Shown: positions 43,376 through 54,154, numbered from the stretch's first letter. The stretch is 64,000 nt of DNA from CBDHDJ01 sp965261645 (GCA_965261645.1 CBDHDJ010000003.1:248001-312000), one strand, 5' to 3'. Notes: generated from the sequence alone by a model not told the origin. Numbers and translations: made by a program.

Positions 43376-44560
43376 TCAGGGCGCCCCGACCCCCTTGAAA
43401 AACCCCTCGGTTGCGAGGGTGAGCGCCTCGACCAATGGCGCCCGGCCCGATTTTGACGACAGACGCTTCTCGTCACGGCGGTTCGACAGATAGCCGAGCT
43501 CGACGAGGACCGCGGGAATGTCGGGGCCCTTGAGGACGGCAAAGCCGGCGAACCGGTGGCCGTTGCGCAGCACCCGCGTCTGCACGCTCATCTCGCCGAC
43601 CAGGAGATTGGCGTAGCGCGCCGAGTTGTTCATGGTCTCGCGCTGGGCCAGATCGATCAGGATACTCGAGACCTCGTCGGTCTCCGCCGTGAGATCGACG
43701 CCGCCGAGCACATCGGCACGGTTCTCCTTGGCGGCCAGTGCCGCCGCCTCCTTGTCGGACGCCGTCTCCGAGAGGGTGTAGACCGTGGCGCCGCGTACCT
43801 CGCGGTTCTTGATCGAATCGGCATGCAGCGAGATGAACAGATCGCCGCCGGCGCGCCGGGCGCCCTCGACGCGGTCGCGCAACCGCATGAACACATCGTC
43901 GTCCCGCGTCATCACGACGTCATAGCGCCCGCTCGCCCGGAGCGCGTCACGGAGCTCCCGGCCTATCGCGAGGGTGATGTCTTTTTCGAACACGCCGTTC
44001 ACGCCGATCGTGCCCGGATCGATGCCGCCGTGACCTGGATCGATCACGATGATCCGCCGCGCCGAGGCACGGCTGGGCTTCTTGCGCGGCACCGGCAGCA
44101 CGCCCGGCCGCACCTCGGTTGGCGCGGCCTGGGTGAAGGCGGCCGCTTCAACGGCCTCGAGATCGATGACGAAGCGGTAGGGAAACGTGCCCTGCGGCGG
44201 CAGCACGAAGGCCCGCTTGACCCGGACCGGGCCGGTCAGGTCGAGAACCACCCGCGACACCCCTCGGGTATACCGGCCGTACCGGAAGCTCTTGATCAGG
44301 CCCCTTGTCTCGACAATATCTCCTTGCAGGATGCGCCAGCCTATTTCGGGAAAGTCGATCACCACGCGATAGGGATCGCGCAGCGTGAAAATGCTGTACG
44401 ACACGCTGTCCGAGATATCGAGAACGAAACGGGTCGCCTCGGAGTGCTCGCCGGTGCGCAGCCCCGTCACCAGGGGCTTGGCCGAGGCCGGCGCGGACAG
44501 GCAGGGAAGCGCGACCAGGAGCGCAGCGACAACGAACAACAGGATGCGAGCACCGAACAT
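43376..44560 (-). CDS. amiC: N-acetylmuramoyl-L-alanine amidase (AmiC-like)
   Basis: A 394-residue periplasmic amidase that splits the stem peptide from MurNAc during cell separation. A signal peptide (MFGARILLFVVAALLVALPCLSAPASA) precedes an AMIN domain (about 30-135) for septal targeting, and an Amidase_3 domain with zinc ligands in IVIDPGHGGIDPGTIG, FEKDITLAIGRELRDAL and LFISLHADSIKN and the catalytic Glu in VELGYLSN. The gene lies upstream of mrcA in transcription order, but a GMC oxidoreductase gene stands between. Its start is divergent from rne, separated by a 462-base region. Confidence 0.93.
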   Translation of the reverse strand: MFGARILLFVVAALLVALPCLSAPASAKPLVTGLRTGEHSEATRFVLDISDSVSYSIFTLRDPYRVVIDFPEIGWRILQGDIVETRGLIKSFRYGRYTRGVSRVVLDLTGPVRVKRAFVLPPQGTFPYRFVIDLEAVEAAAFTQAAPTEVRPGVLPVPRKKPSRASARRIIVIDPGHGGIDPGTIGVNGVFEKDITLAIGRELRDALRASGRYDVVMTRDDDVFMRLRDRVEGARRAGGDLFISLHADSIKNREVRGATVYTLSETASDKEAAALAAKENRADVLGGVDLTAETDEVSSILIDLAQRETMNNSARYANLLVGEMSVQTRVLRNGHRFAGFAVLKGPDIPAVLVELGYLSNRRDEKRLSSKSGRAPLVEALTLATEGFFKGVGAP

Positions 44561-45022
44561 TTAGTGATATCCCCTCATCCTGGGACCAGATATAACGAAA
44601 GCCCGCCCCCAAGAGCAACGGTTTTGCCTCACAATCATGCCCTCTAGGGGCAGAAACTGATTGTCGGGCTGCCAGTCCATTGTTATGTAGGGGGGCTTCG
44701 TCGTCATTCGGATGTCTTGGCAACCGAACGACGAGGGCGAAGTAACCGGGGGGTTAGGAACATCGCCAGGGTCCATATTGGCGTCCCGAGCCGATGGCAT
44801 CCGGACCGCCCGGCTAGATCAGATGGCAAATGCTACGCCTTGACATGAAGAATTTGTCGCCCCTTTCCAATGGTGATCGAGCCGGTGGCAGCCTGACGCC
44901 GGTCGTTACGCGCGCCGCGTGCGTGCCGACCGATGCTGGCGCCGCCGCTCTCGCCACGCGGAACAACGCGACGCTGCCCGACATGGACGGAGCGGCGCCA
45001 CAGAGATACGGAGAGTACCGCA
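44561..45022. other. Long divergent regulatory region amiC / rne
   Basis: 462 bases without a credible gene. It must carry both divergent promoters and the rne leader. The long distance to rne is in line with RNase E genes, whose 5' untranslated regions are long and used for autoregulation by RNase E cleavage; whether that applies here is inference. Confidence 0.5.
44840..44868 (+). promoter_or_regulatory. Possible rne promoter
   Basis: A perfect TTGACA at 44840-44845, preceded by C as in the alphaproteobacterial CTTGAC -35, stands 17 bases before CTTTCC, a poor -10. It would give an rne leader of about 145 bases. Only the -35 is convincing. Confidence 0.3.
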
Positions 45023-47527
45023 ATGACCACGCGTATGTTGATCGACGCAAGCCACCCCGAGGAAACGCGGGTGGTCGTCGTCAAGGGCAATCGTCTCGAA
45101 GAATTCGACTACGAGAGCGCCTCTAAGAAACAACTCAGAGGCAACATCTACCTCGCCAAGGTGACGCGGGTCGAGCCGTCGCTCCAGGCGGCATTCGTCG
45201 ACTATGGCGGTAATCGCCATGGTTTCCTGACATTCAACGAAATCCATCCCGACTACTACCAGATCCCGATTGCGGATCGTGAGGCCCTGCTCGCCGAGGA
45301 CGCGGAACGCCAGGCCGCCGACCGCGCCGAAGAGGATGCGGCCGCCGAGGCCGCCGCCTCGGGGGGGGACGGGGAAGCACAAGGTGCCGGCGAAAAAGTG
45401 CCCGAGGGCGAGGATGCCGGCAACGGCGCGTCCAACCAGGAAGCGGACGGCAATGGCGGCGATGTGGAGGCCCTGGGCGATGACGACCTTGACGAAGCCC
45501 GCCAGCGGCGCGTCCGCATGGGCCGGCGTTACAAGATCCAGGAGGTTATAAAGCGCCGCCAGGTGATTCTTGTCCAGGTCGTCAAGGAGGAGCGCGGCAC
45601 CAAGGGGGCTGCGCTCACCACCTATCTCTCCTTCGCCGGGCGCTATGGCGTGCTGATGCCCAATACAGCGCGCGGGGGCGGCATCAGCCGCAAAATCGTC
45701 AACCCGATGGACCGCAGACGCCTCAAAACCATCATCAACCAGCTCGCCGTGCCCGAGGGTATAGGCCTCATCGTCCGTACCGCCGGGGCCAACCGCAGCA
45801 AGGCCGAGATCAAGCGCGACTACGAGTATCTATTTCGCGCCTGGGACGAGACGCGCGAGCTCACCCTCAAATCGACCGCGCCGTGTCTTGTCCACGAGGA
45901 GGCCAATCTCATCAAACGGTCGATCCGCGACCTCTACACCAAGGACATCGAGGAAGTGCTGGTCGAAGGGGACGAGGGCTACAAGACCGCCAAAGCCTTC
46001 ATGCGCTCGCTGATGCCGAGCCACGCCAAGCGGGTGCAGCCCTATCGCGACGGCTTGCCGCTGTTTCACCTCCACCAGGTGGAACAACAGCTCGATTCCA
46101 TGCACAGCGCGGAGGTCGGCCTCAAGGGCGGGGGCTATCTCGTCATCAACCCGACCGAGGCGCTCGTCGCCATTGACGTCAATTCGGGGCGTGCCACCGG
46201 GGAACGCAATATCGAGCAAACCGCCACCAAGACCAACCTGGAGGCGGCGGAAGAGGTTGTCCGCCAGTTGCGGCTCAGGGATCTCTCGGGGCTGATCGTC
46301 ATCGATTTCATCGACATGGACGAGCGCCGCAACAATCGCGCGGTCGAGCGCCGGATCAAGGACGCACTCAAGAGAGACCGTGCGCGCATTCAGGTCGGCC
46401 GGATCAGCCCGTTCGGTCTTTTGGAGATGTCGCGCCAGCGCCTGCGGCCGAGCTTTCTCGAAGCGAACACGCAGATCTGTGTGCGTTGCAACGGTTCGGG
46501 CGCTGTACGCTCAACCGAGTCGGCGGCGCTTCACGTCCTGCGTATGCTGGAGGATGAAGGGCTTCGTGCCACCGGCGGTGAAATCACGGTTTACGTACCT
46601 CCGGAGGTCGCCCTCTACCTCCTCAATCAAAAGCGCGCCATGGTCACCGAGATCGAGGCGCGTTACGACTTCAGGATTGCCGTTTTCGCCGACCAATCAC
46701 TCAGGCCATCCGACCAGCGTCTCGAGTGGACGGGCGCACTTCCGGCCGACGACAAGGCGCGCAAGCGCCAACCACCAGCCGCAGCGGAGCGGGCCGAGGT
46801 CGAGGCCGACGCGGCCGAGCGCGACGAAGAGGAGGCCGTGAGCGAGGCGGCCGAGGGCGACGCTGAGGCAACTCCCGCGAAGCGCCGGCGCCGGGGTAAA
46901 CGGGGCGGCCGCCGCCGCTCCAATCGGGGCCGCACGCCGGAGCAGTCCGGCGAGGCCGCGGCTCAGGACGGCGTCATCGCGGAGGCGGCAACCGACTCAG
47001 CGCCCGATACGGAACCGGAGGCAACCGCCCCCCAGGCGCCGGACGCCCCCGAGCAATCGGGCGAAGAACCTGGCGAGGTGGCGAAGCCCAAGCGGCGACG
47101 GCGCAACCCGCGCAAAACCAAGCCCCGCACGAGAATATCTGCGCGCGGCGCCGTGGCAGAGGATGCGGCAGAGACAGAGGGCGGGGTGCCCGAGTCTGTT
47201 CCGGCCTCGCCCCCCGTTGAGCGAGAGGGTGGTGAGGAGAGCGAGGTCGAGGCGCCGCTCGCCGTAGCGCCGGCCGTCGAGCCCACCATTGAAGAGGAGC
47301 TCGTCGCGCAACAAGCGGCCGCAACAGAAGGCAGCGACACCATCGAGGACACTGCCGGACCTAAGCCCGTGCCGGAGATCGCTCCGGCCGCCGAGCCCCC
47401 TCTTGGCCCACCTGACGATCAGGCCGCGGCGGCGGCGGACGAAGTCTCGTCAGGCGGAGCCGAGGCGGCAGACGAGACTGAAAACAGGCCGCGCCGCCGG
47501 GGCTGGTGGAAGCGCACGGCCGAATAG
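45023..47527 (+). CDS. rne: Ribonuclease E/G
   Basis: Endoribonuclease of about 834 residues that starts mRNA decay and processes rRNA and tRNA. MTTRMLIDASHPEETRVVVVKGNRLEEFDYES opens the N-terminus; the S1 domain is split by an acidic Ala/Glu/Gly-rich insert (about residues 90-165), as in alphaproteobacterial enzymes. The DNase I-like catalytic part has AIDVNSGRATGERNIEQTATKTNLEAAEEV and VIDFIDMDERRNN, and the zinc-link is CVRCNGSGAVRS. The C-terminal 270 residues are disordered, alternating acidic Pro/Ala stretches with Arg/Lys clusters (KRRRRGKRGGRRRSNRG, KPKRRRRNPRKTKPR) that bind RNA. GGAGAG precedes the ATG at 45023. Confidence 0.95.
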   Translation: MTTRMLIDASHPEETRVVVVKGNRLEEFDYESASKKQLRGNIYLAKVTRVEPSLQAAFVDYGGNRHGFLTFNEIHPDYYQIPIADREALLAEDAERQAADRAEEDAAAEAAASGGDGEAQGAGEKVPEGEDAGNGASNQEADGNGGDVEALGDDDLDEARQRRVRMGRRYKIQEVIKRRQVILVQVVKEERGTKGAALTTYLSFAGRYGVLMPNTARGGGISRKIVNPMDRRRLKTIINQLAVPEGIGLIVRTAGANRSKAEIKRDYEYLFRAWDETRELTLKSTAPCLVHEEANLIKRSIRDLYTKDIEEVLVEGDEGYKTAKAFMRSLMPSHAKRVQPYRDGLPLFHLHQVEQQLDSMHSAEVGLKGGGYLVINPTEALVAIDVNSGRATGERNIEQTATKTNLEAAEEVVRQLRLRDLSGLIVIDFIDMDERRNNRAVERRIKDALKRDRARIQVGRISPFGLLEMSRQRLRPSFLEANTQICVRCNGSGAVRSTESAALHVLRMLEDEGLRATGGEITVYVPPEVALYLLNQKRAMVTEIEARYDFRIAVFADQSLRPSDQRLEWTGALPADDKARKRQPPAAAERAEVEADAAERDEEEAVSEAAEGDAEATPAKRRRRGKRGGRRRSNRGRTPEQSGEAAAQDGVIAEAATDSAPDTEPEATAPQAPDAPEQSGEEPGEVAKPKRRRRNPRKTKPRTRISARGAVAEDAAETEGGVPESVPASPPVEREGGEESEVEAPLAVAPAVEPTIEEELVAQQAAATEGSDTIEDTAGPKPVPEIAPAAEPPLGPPDDQAAAAADEVSSGGAEAADETENRPRRRGWWKRTAE

Positions 47528-47561
47528 GCGAAGCCCGCGCCCGCGGCTCAGCGGGTGTCGG

Positions 47562-48702
47562 TCAACGCAACCATTCGCGTAGCCGGCGCGACGCGTCGGC
47601 CATATCCTCCGTGGCGCCGGCAAAACAAAAGCGCAGGTAACCGGCCCCTCGCTCGGCGTCGAAATCGATCCCCGGCGTCGCCGCGACACCGGTTTCCGCC
47701 AGCATGCGCTGGCAAAACTCGGTGCTGTCGTTAGTAAGTCCGCGAACGTCAGAGAAGAGATAGAACGCGCCATCCGCCGGTGCCAAACGATCGAAGCCGG
47801 CGGCCGGTAGCTCGTTCATCAGAAGCTCGCGGTTGCGCGCATAACGGGCAACGTTGGCGTCGAGCTCATCGATGCAGTCGAGCGCCTTGAGCGCTGCAAG
47901 CTGCGCCAGCGCGGAATTCGAGACGAACAAGTTTTGCGCCAGGCGCTCGACAGGTCGCACCAATTCCTCGGGCACGACCATCCAGCCGAGCCGCCAGCCC
48001 GTCATGCAAAAGTACTTCGAGAAACTGTTGATGACGATGGCATCGTCGCTCAGGCTCAACACCGTCTCGGCGCGATCGCCATAGGTTATGCCGTGGTAGA
48101 TCTCATCCGAGATGAAACGAATCTCCCGCGCCCTGCAGTAGTCCACAAGCTCCTGAAGCGTGGCGTGCGAGAGCATGGTGCCCGTGGGGTTGGCAGGGCT
48201 CGCCACCAACAGACCGTCGACGGCGACCCCCTCGGCATCGAGCAGCTGGGGTGTGGGCTGAAAGCGGTGCTCAGGCCCGGTGTGGAGGCAGACGGGTTCG
48301 ACCCCGAGCGCCGATAGGATGTTGCGTTAGGCGGGGTAACCCGGCAGCGCCAAGGCGACCCGGTCACCGACGTCGAAGGCGGCCAGGAAGGCGAGTAGGA
48401 AGGCGCCCGACGAGCCGCTGGTCAACACGATGCGCGATGCGGCCACGTCGACGCCGTAGTAATCCTTGTAGTGACGCGCCAATCGCCCACGGAGCTCTGG
48501 AATGCCAAGCGCCTCGGTGTATCCCAGCCGGCTTGCGCCCAACGCTGCACGAGCCGCCTCGATCACACGCCGGGGCGCGCCGGTGCTGGGCTCGCCCACC
48601 TCGAGATGCAGGACATCGGCGCCGCTCGCCGCTTGTTGGTTGGCCGCCTTGAGTACCTCCCGCGTAAAAAGGAGCGATGGCGCCACGCTGCGAAACTTTC
48701 AT
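47562..48702 (-). pseudogene. PLP-dependent aminotransferase (class I/II), broken
   Basis: Remains of an aspartate/alanine-type aminotransferase: VLHLEVGEPSTGAPRRVIEAA, LTSGSSGAFLLAFLAAFDVGDRVALALPGYPA, ASPANPTGTMLS, FISDEIYHGITYG and the PLP-lysine region INSFSKYFCMTGWRLGWMV. Two lesions are seen. First, the start with AGGAG before it is at 48702 (MKVSQRGAIAP), but the frame is lost in a run of five T (48666-48670); four T would read straight into FTREVLKAANQ. Second, an in-frame TAA at 48327-48329 replaces a codon, probably TAC, in the usual PGYPAYRNIL. Both are single-base changes, so sequencing error is possible. Confidence 0.85.
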
Positions 48703-48734
48703 CGCCGGCACTCCTGTGCTGACCGGCCGCGCGG

Positions 48735-50363
48735 CTACTGCCCGACGCTCAGGCCGAAGCTGCGCGGGTCTGCGGCAAATTCGCAAGTATGCGGCTCCTT
48801 GCCGAGCGCGTTAGGACAGTAGAACGCGTTGACGAAACCAAGCGGCGTGAACGGCGTGAGAGCATGGCCCCGCGCCTTCAACGAATCGATCACCGCCGAC
48901 GGCGTCGCCTCCTCATAGAGCGCTTGATCCGATTGCCAGCCGCGAAACAGGCGTGGCGCCATGATGACCTGACGCAGCGAGCGCTCCTCCAAGAGGGTTC
49001 CGACGGCCGCCTGCATGACCGCCGTCGGCGCCGCAACGCCTCCCGATGCCGCCACTGCCAATATCACCTCATCGACATGATGACGCACCACCAGAAGCGG
49101 ACCGAGCAACGCGCCGGCCGCTTGGTCGGGCGGCAAGGCGAGCGCGGGGATAATCCCGGTGATCGGATCGCGCTGGCCGACGCCGAACGGCCCGTTCAAC
49201 GTGATCGTGCACGCGACCGCTGAGCCAGAGCGATCGCCCACCACGAAGCTCGTCGTACCATCACCTCCGGCGACGAGGGGCCCGGGCGGAAAATCCGCCA
49301 GCGGAGCGGCGCCCGGCACTACGCCGGCCGCATCGTGCCGGTTGGCGTCGTAGTTCCGCATCAGCGTATGGGCACGGAAGGCCGACAACTGGTTGGCGCG
49401 GCCCACGCCGGCTGTGTAGCGATCGGCAAAGGCGCGCATCGACACCTCGACCAGCAGGTGCGGACGCTCCTCGGCCGGCGCGTCATCGAAGCGATCGCCC
49501 TCGGTCAGCATGCTCCACATCAGCCCGGTGAGGATGCCGCCGCCGGCAGGCGGCGAAACGGTGTGGAGGGTCATGTTGCCGAACTTGATTTTGGCCGTGT
49601 CCTGCCATACGGGCAGGTAATCCCGGAGGTCGCCGACCGTCACGGCACCGCCCATCCGATCCGACGCCTCGACGAAATTCCGGGCGAGCAGGCCGGCGTG
49701 GAAATCGCCTGCTCCGCGCATGCGCAAGATGCTCAAAATGGCCGACAACTCGATCTGCTCGATGAGTTCGCCCTCATTGAGAAACGCGCCGCTGCGCCCT
49801 GGGAACATCTTCTGCAGGCTGGCGCGCGCGGCAAGCTCGTCGCTGAAAAGCTCGATACCGCGCGCCATCGCCCGTGATAGCGGGTAGCCGAAACGCGCCA
49901 ACTTCTCGGCCGGCGTGATCAACTGCTCCCAGCGCAAACGGCCGTAGCGCGCGTGCAACGCCGACATCGCGCGCACCGTCCCGGGCAGCGCGACGGAACC
50001 GCCGCCAGCTGGCGGCCGCGGCAGAAATTCCAATGTCTCGGCAATGCCCGTGATGCCGTCGAAGACGAGACACACGCCGCCGCTACCGAGGCTCGCGGCG
50101 ATGGGATAGGTCACGGCCAGCGTGAAATACAGCGCGACCGCCGCATCCGCCGCCGTCCCGCCGGCGGAAAGCGCGTCCTCGGCGATGATCACCGCACGCG
50201 GCTCGTCCGCCGCGGCGCCGCCGGCGAAGCCCACCACGTTGCCGAGCGCGCCGACGGGCGGGCCCGACTTGCCACAGCCGGCGAGCAACAGACCCGTCAG
50301 CGCGGCAATCATTCCGCATTGACGCCAAAACCCCAGGCTCCTAGTTTTCAAGTTGTACCGCAA
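48735..50363 (-). CDS. ggt: Gamma-glutamyltransferase, lipoprotein form
   Basis: A 542-residue member of the gamma-glutamyltranspeptidase family, which hydrolyses or transfers the gamma-glutamyl group of glutathione in the periplasm. The signal segment ends in a lipobox (GLLLAGC), so it is probably membrane-tethered. Large-subunit features are AEDALSAGGTAADAAVALYFTLAVTYP and GSGGVCLVFD. The autoprocessing site is the Thr of VAGGDGTTSFVVGDRSGSAVACTITLNGPFGVG, which becomes the N-terminal nucleophile of the small subunit. The protein is slightly shorter than the E. coli enzyme and the small-subunit half is divergent, so substrate range may differ. Confidence 0.88.
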   Translation of the reverse strand: MRYNLKTRSLGFWRQCGMIAALTGLLLAGCGKSGPPVGALGNVVGFAGGAAADEPRAVIIAEDALSAGGTAADAAVALYFTLAVTYPIAASLGSGGVCLVFDGITGIAETLEFLPRPPAGGGSVALPGTVRAMSALHARYGRLRWEQLITPAEKLARFGYPLSRAMARGIELFSDELAARASLQKMFPGRSGAFLNEGELIEQIELSAILSILRMRGAGDFHAGLLARNFVEASDRMGGAVTVGDLRDYLPVWQDTAKIKFGNMTLHTVSPPAGGGILTGLMWSMLTEGDRFDDAPAEERPHLLVEVSMRAFADRYTAGVGRANQLSAFRAHTLMRNYDANRHDAAGVVPGAAPLADFPPGPLVAGGDGTTSFVVGDRSGSAVACTITLNGPFGVGQRDPITGIIPALALPPDQAAGALLGPLLVVRHHVDEVILAVAASGGVAAPTAVMQAAVGTLLEERSLRQVIMAPRLFRGWQSDQALYEEATPSAVIDSLKARGHALTPFTPLGFVNAFYCPNALGKEPHTCEFAADPRSFGLSVGQ

Positions 50364-50387
50364 CGACCGACCGCCACCGCCTCAGTC

Positions 50388-51731
50388 ATGTTCCGCGCCC
50401 CTTCACGCCCCTTTCTTGGTCTAGCGCTCGTCCTGAGTTTGACGATCGCGTTTGCGGCACCATCCGATGCTCGCCGCCTGAGCTTCATCCGAGACGCGGA
50501 AATCGAACATATCATCCGCTCCTATGCGACGCCACTATTCGCGGTGGCGGGCATCGACGCCGCAGCGGTACGGGTCCATCTCGTCGTAAATTCGCGCATC
50601 AACGCATTCGTTGCCGGGGGCCAGAATATCTTCGTGTTCACCGGCCTCATTCTCGAGGCCGACAATCCGGAGCAGATCATTGGCGTGCTCGCTCACGAAA
50701 CAGGGCACATCGCCGGCGGACACCTCGCCCGGACCCAGGACGCGCTGCGCAACGCAAGCGCCAAATCCATCCTCGCGGCGGTCATCGGGGTGGCCGCCAT
50801 CATCGGCGGCCAAGGCCGCGCCGGTGCGGCTGTCTTTGCGACCGGCCAAGCCGCGGCCCAGCAGTCGCTCCTTCATTACACTCGCACCCAGGAAGCCGCC
50901 GCCGATCAAGCCGCGTTCAGATATCTGGAGCAGACCGGGCAGTCGGCCCGCGGCCTGCTCGAGGTTCTGGAGAAGCTGGGCGATCAGGAGGCGCTGCTCT
51001 CAAGCCGCCAGAACCCCTATGCGAGGAGCCACCCGCTGTCGCGCGAACGCATCACTCTGCTGCGCAACCGGGTGACGACATCACGTTATGCCGAGACGCC
51101 GTCCCGACCTGACTTCGCCGCCGCTTTGGCTCGCAGCAAAGCGAAGATCTCTGCCTTCCTCGGCAAGCCCGCCGCAACATTTCGCCGTTATCCGGAGAGC
51201 GATGACTCGACCGCCGCCCACTACGCGCGCGCCATCGCCCACCATCGCGTGGCGAACCTTTCCAAGGCCCTGGCGGAGATAGAGGTACTTCTCGAACGCG
51301 AGCCCGACGATCCCTACTTCCACGAACTCAAAGGCCAGATCTACTTCGAGAACGGGCGGGTGGCCGACGCGCTGCCGCCTTTGGAACGGGCGGTGGCGTT
51401 GTCGCCGCACGAGCCGCTCCTGCGCATCGGTCTGGCGCGGGCCCAGATTGCCCTCGAGAATCCGGCGCTCCACCAGGGCGCCATCATGCATTTGACCGAG
51501 GCGCTCGACCGCGAGCCCACCAACGCCGGCGGCTGGCATCAGCTTGCCATCGCTTACGGTCGTGACGGCCAATTCGGATACTCGGCCCTGGCCAATGCCG
51601 AATGGAGTCTGCTCATCGGCCGCAAGGCGCAGGCGCGCCAGCAAGCCGAGCGGGCCGAGCGCGATCTTCCTTCCGGCTCGCCCGGCTGGCTGCGCGCCCA
51701 GGATATTCAGCGGCTCGCGCGCAAGCGGTGA
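50388..51731 (+). CDS. M48 family metalloprotease with TPR tail (BepA-like)
   Basis: A 447-residue periplasmic zinc protease resembling BepA/YfgC, which surveys outer-membrane protein assembly. A signal peptide (FLGLALVLSLTIAFAAPSDA) is followed by the M48 domain: zinc ligands in LAHETGHIAGGH (His103, His107) and the downstream Glu in RTQEAAADQAAFRYLE. The C-terminal 200 residues form TPR-like helical repeats (ALAEIEVLLEREPDDPYFHELKGQIYFENGRVADALPPLERAVALSPHEPLL). The ATG at 50388 was chosen because it opens the signal peptide; the open frame from 49953 is antisense to ggt. The gene is divergent from ggt, with only 24 bases between start codons. Confidence 0.92.
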   Translation: MFRAPSRPFLGLALVLSLTIAFAAPSDARRLSFIRDAEIEHIIRSYATPLFAVAGIDAAAVRVHLVVNSRINAFVAGGQNIFVFTGLILEADNPEQIIGVLAHETGHIAGGHLARTQDALRNASAKSILAAVIGVAAIIGGQGRAGAAVFATGQAAAQQSLLHYTRTQEAAADQAAFRYLEQTGQSARGLLEVLEKLGDQEALLSSRQNPYARSHPLSRERITLLRNRVTTSRYAETPSRPDFAAALARSKAKISAFLGKPAATFRRYPESDDSTAAHYARAIAHHRVANLSKALAEIEVLLEREPDDPYFHELKGQIYFENGRVADALPPLERAVALSPHEPLLRIGLARAQIALENPALHQGAIMHLTEALDREPTNAGGWHQLAIAYGRDGQFGYSALANAEWSLLIGRKAQARQQAERAERDLPSGSPGWLRAQDIQRLARKR

Positions 51732-52514
51732 TCACTTTGGGTAAGGGTCCAAAGTCGGATTGCGACTATGCCCGATTACCCCACGCGCGGCGCCGTCAGG
51801 GCCATCACAATCGCGTGCTCCAAGGCGGGGAATGGCCGTTTTGGCGGTTATTCGGCTTGCCGCGCGATAGCCGAGCCCTCATCATGAGGTCATGAAAAAG
51901 ACCCTGTCTTCAACGTCTTGGGCGGTCGCGGTGGGGACCGCGGCACGGCGTGTCGCGATTGAGGCGATCGGTGCGGTCATGCTCTTCGTCATCGCTTTCC
52001 CTTATCCCGTGCGTGGCCAAACCGAGGAAACCTATTCGCCCGCCGAGCGCGCCGGAATCATCGAACTCATCAGGAGCTATCTTCTCGAACATCCCGAGTT
52101 CCTGGTCGAAGTGATGGAGCGGCTGGAGGACCGCCAGCGGGAGCAGGAGCTCGCGGCTCAGCGCGAGGCCGTGGTGAGTTTCCGCCAGGCGCTGCTCAAC
52201 GATCCGGATAGCGTCGTCGGCGGCAACCCGGAGGGTGACGTCACCATCGTGGAGTTCTTCGATTACCACTGCCCGTACTGCAAGCAGGCGGCGCCAAGCC
52301 TCGCCGCGGTGCTGGCGGAGGACCCTGGGGTTCGAATCGTCTACAAGGAGTATCCGATCCTCGGGCCCGATTCGCTGGTCGCGGCGCGCGCGACGCTCGC
52401 GGCGCGCAACCAGGGCCACTACATTGCCTTCCACGATACGCTCATGGCGCTCAGGGGCCGGCTTGACAAGGGGACCATCATGCAGGTGGCAGCGGAGGTC
52501 GGCCTCGACGTCAA

Positions 52515-53958
52515 CAGCCCGTTGATTAAGTCGGCGCCGTCTGATTCTCTGGTTCCCTGATTTGCAGGGGGATTTGCCGATGGCGATGGGACGGCAGAAG
52601 GATGGTCAGGGGGACCTGATGGTGAGCTGGTCGGAGATGCCGCGCTCTCCGGGTCATGTGTTTTATGACCGCTTGCAGTCGGTGCTGATCGAGGGCGGCT
52701 TCGACGCCTTTGCCGAGGCGAGCTGCCGGCCTTATTACGCGGTCCGGATGGGCGCGCCCTCGGTGCCGCCCGGGCGCTATTTCCGGATGCACCTGGTGGG
52801 CTACTTTGAGGGCATCGACAGCGAGCGCGGTCTGGAGTGGCGCTGCTCGGACTCGCTTTCGCTGCGGGCGTTCCTGCGACTGGGGAGCCGTGATCGGGTA
52901 CCGGACCATTCCTGGCTGTCACGGAGCCGCACGCGCCTGCCCCATGAAGTCCACGCGGCGGTCTTCGACTGGGTTCTGGTGCTGATCGCCGAGGCGGGGC
53001 TGATCAAGGGCGAGCGCATCGGCGTCGATGCCTCGACCATGTAGGCCAACGCGGCGCTGCGGAACATCGTGCGGCGCGACAACGGCGAAGGCTACCGGGA
53101 GATGCTGGAGCGCCTGGCCCGGGAAAGCGGCGTCGAGACACCCACGGCCGAGGACCTGGCGCCTCTGGACCGGAAGCGCAAGGGCAAGAAGCTTTCCAAC
53201 ACGGATTGGGTTTCGAAGAGCGACCCCGAGGCCAAGATCGCCAAGATGAAGGACGGCACGACGCATCTGGCCTACAAGCCCGAGCACGCGGTGGATCTGG
53301 ACACCGGCGCGGTGGTGGCGGCCGAGCTGCACCCGGCCGATGAGGGCGACACCACGACGCTTTCCAAGACCCTGGCGAAGGCCGAGGCAAACCTCGAGGC
53401 GGTGGATGCGGCACCGACATCGGAGGACCCGGCCGAATGCGTCGCCGACAAAGGTTATCACTCACGGGCGGTCTTGAGGGCTCTGAACGACAGTCCCTGG
53501 AAGACCCGGATCGCGGCGCCCAAGCAGACCGGCTTTTCGCGCTGGCACGGTGATGAGGCGGCGCGGCGCGCGGTCACCAATAACCGTGCGCGGCTCAAGT
53601 CCGGGGTCGCCCGCGAGGCCTTCAAGCTGCGCGCCGAGATCGTCGAGCGCTGCTTTGCCCACAACCTCGATCGTGGCGGCATGCGACGAACTTGGCTGCG
53701 CGGGCGAGAGAATGTGCACAAGCGATACCTGCTCCACGTCGCCGGCCACAATCTATCGTTACTGATGCGCCAGCTCATCGGCGCCGGCACCCCGCGGGAG
53801 GCCGTGGCGGGCGGATATGGCGGTATTTTCGTTCTGCTCACGCCCACCGGGGCCATGCTGGTGGCACGGGGGGGCTCGCAAAGCGGCCAGACGGCTTTCG
53901 CCGCCGCATTCCTCATCTGGGAGTGAGAGCCGGAAAAAGCCACTTAATCAACGGGCTG
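52515..53958 (+). mobile_element. ISa copy 3, inserted in the DsbA-like gene
   Basis: 1444 bp with the same 17-bp terminal repeats. Flanking tetramers differ by one base: TCAA (52511-52514) on the left and TTAA (53959-53962) on the right. The gene frame implies the original was TCAA, so one duplicate has changed or the target was processed unevenly. Several base differences from copies 1, 2 and 4 show this is the most diverged copy. Confidence 0.94.
52580..53926 (+). pseudogene. ISa transposase, nonsense mutation
   Basis: Same gene as at 62275 but with TAG at 53042-53044 (ATGTAGGCC in place of ATGGAGGCC), directly after the first catalytic Asp segment GVDASTM. Further substitutions include Arg to Pro in EDLARLDRK and Thr to Ala in AKITKM. 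The copy cannot make full transposase. Confidence 0.9.
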
Positions 53959-54154
53959 TTAAGCGCCTGGAAGAGGACATGAAGGCGCCTGAGATCACCG
54001 CCGCGATCGAGCGCACCCATGAACTCGCCAAGGCGCTCCGCATCCAGGGCACGCCGAGCTTCGTTATCGGCGAGGCGGTACATGTCGGGGTAATGGACGT
54101 GACGCGGCTCGAGGCCGCGATCGCGGAGGCCCGCACCAATTGCGCGACCTGCTA

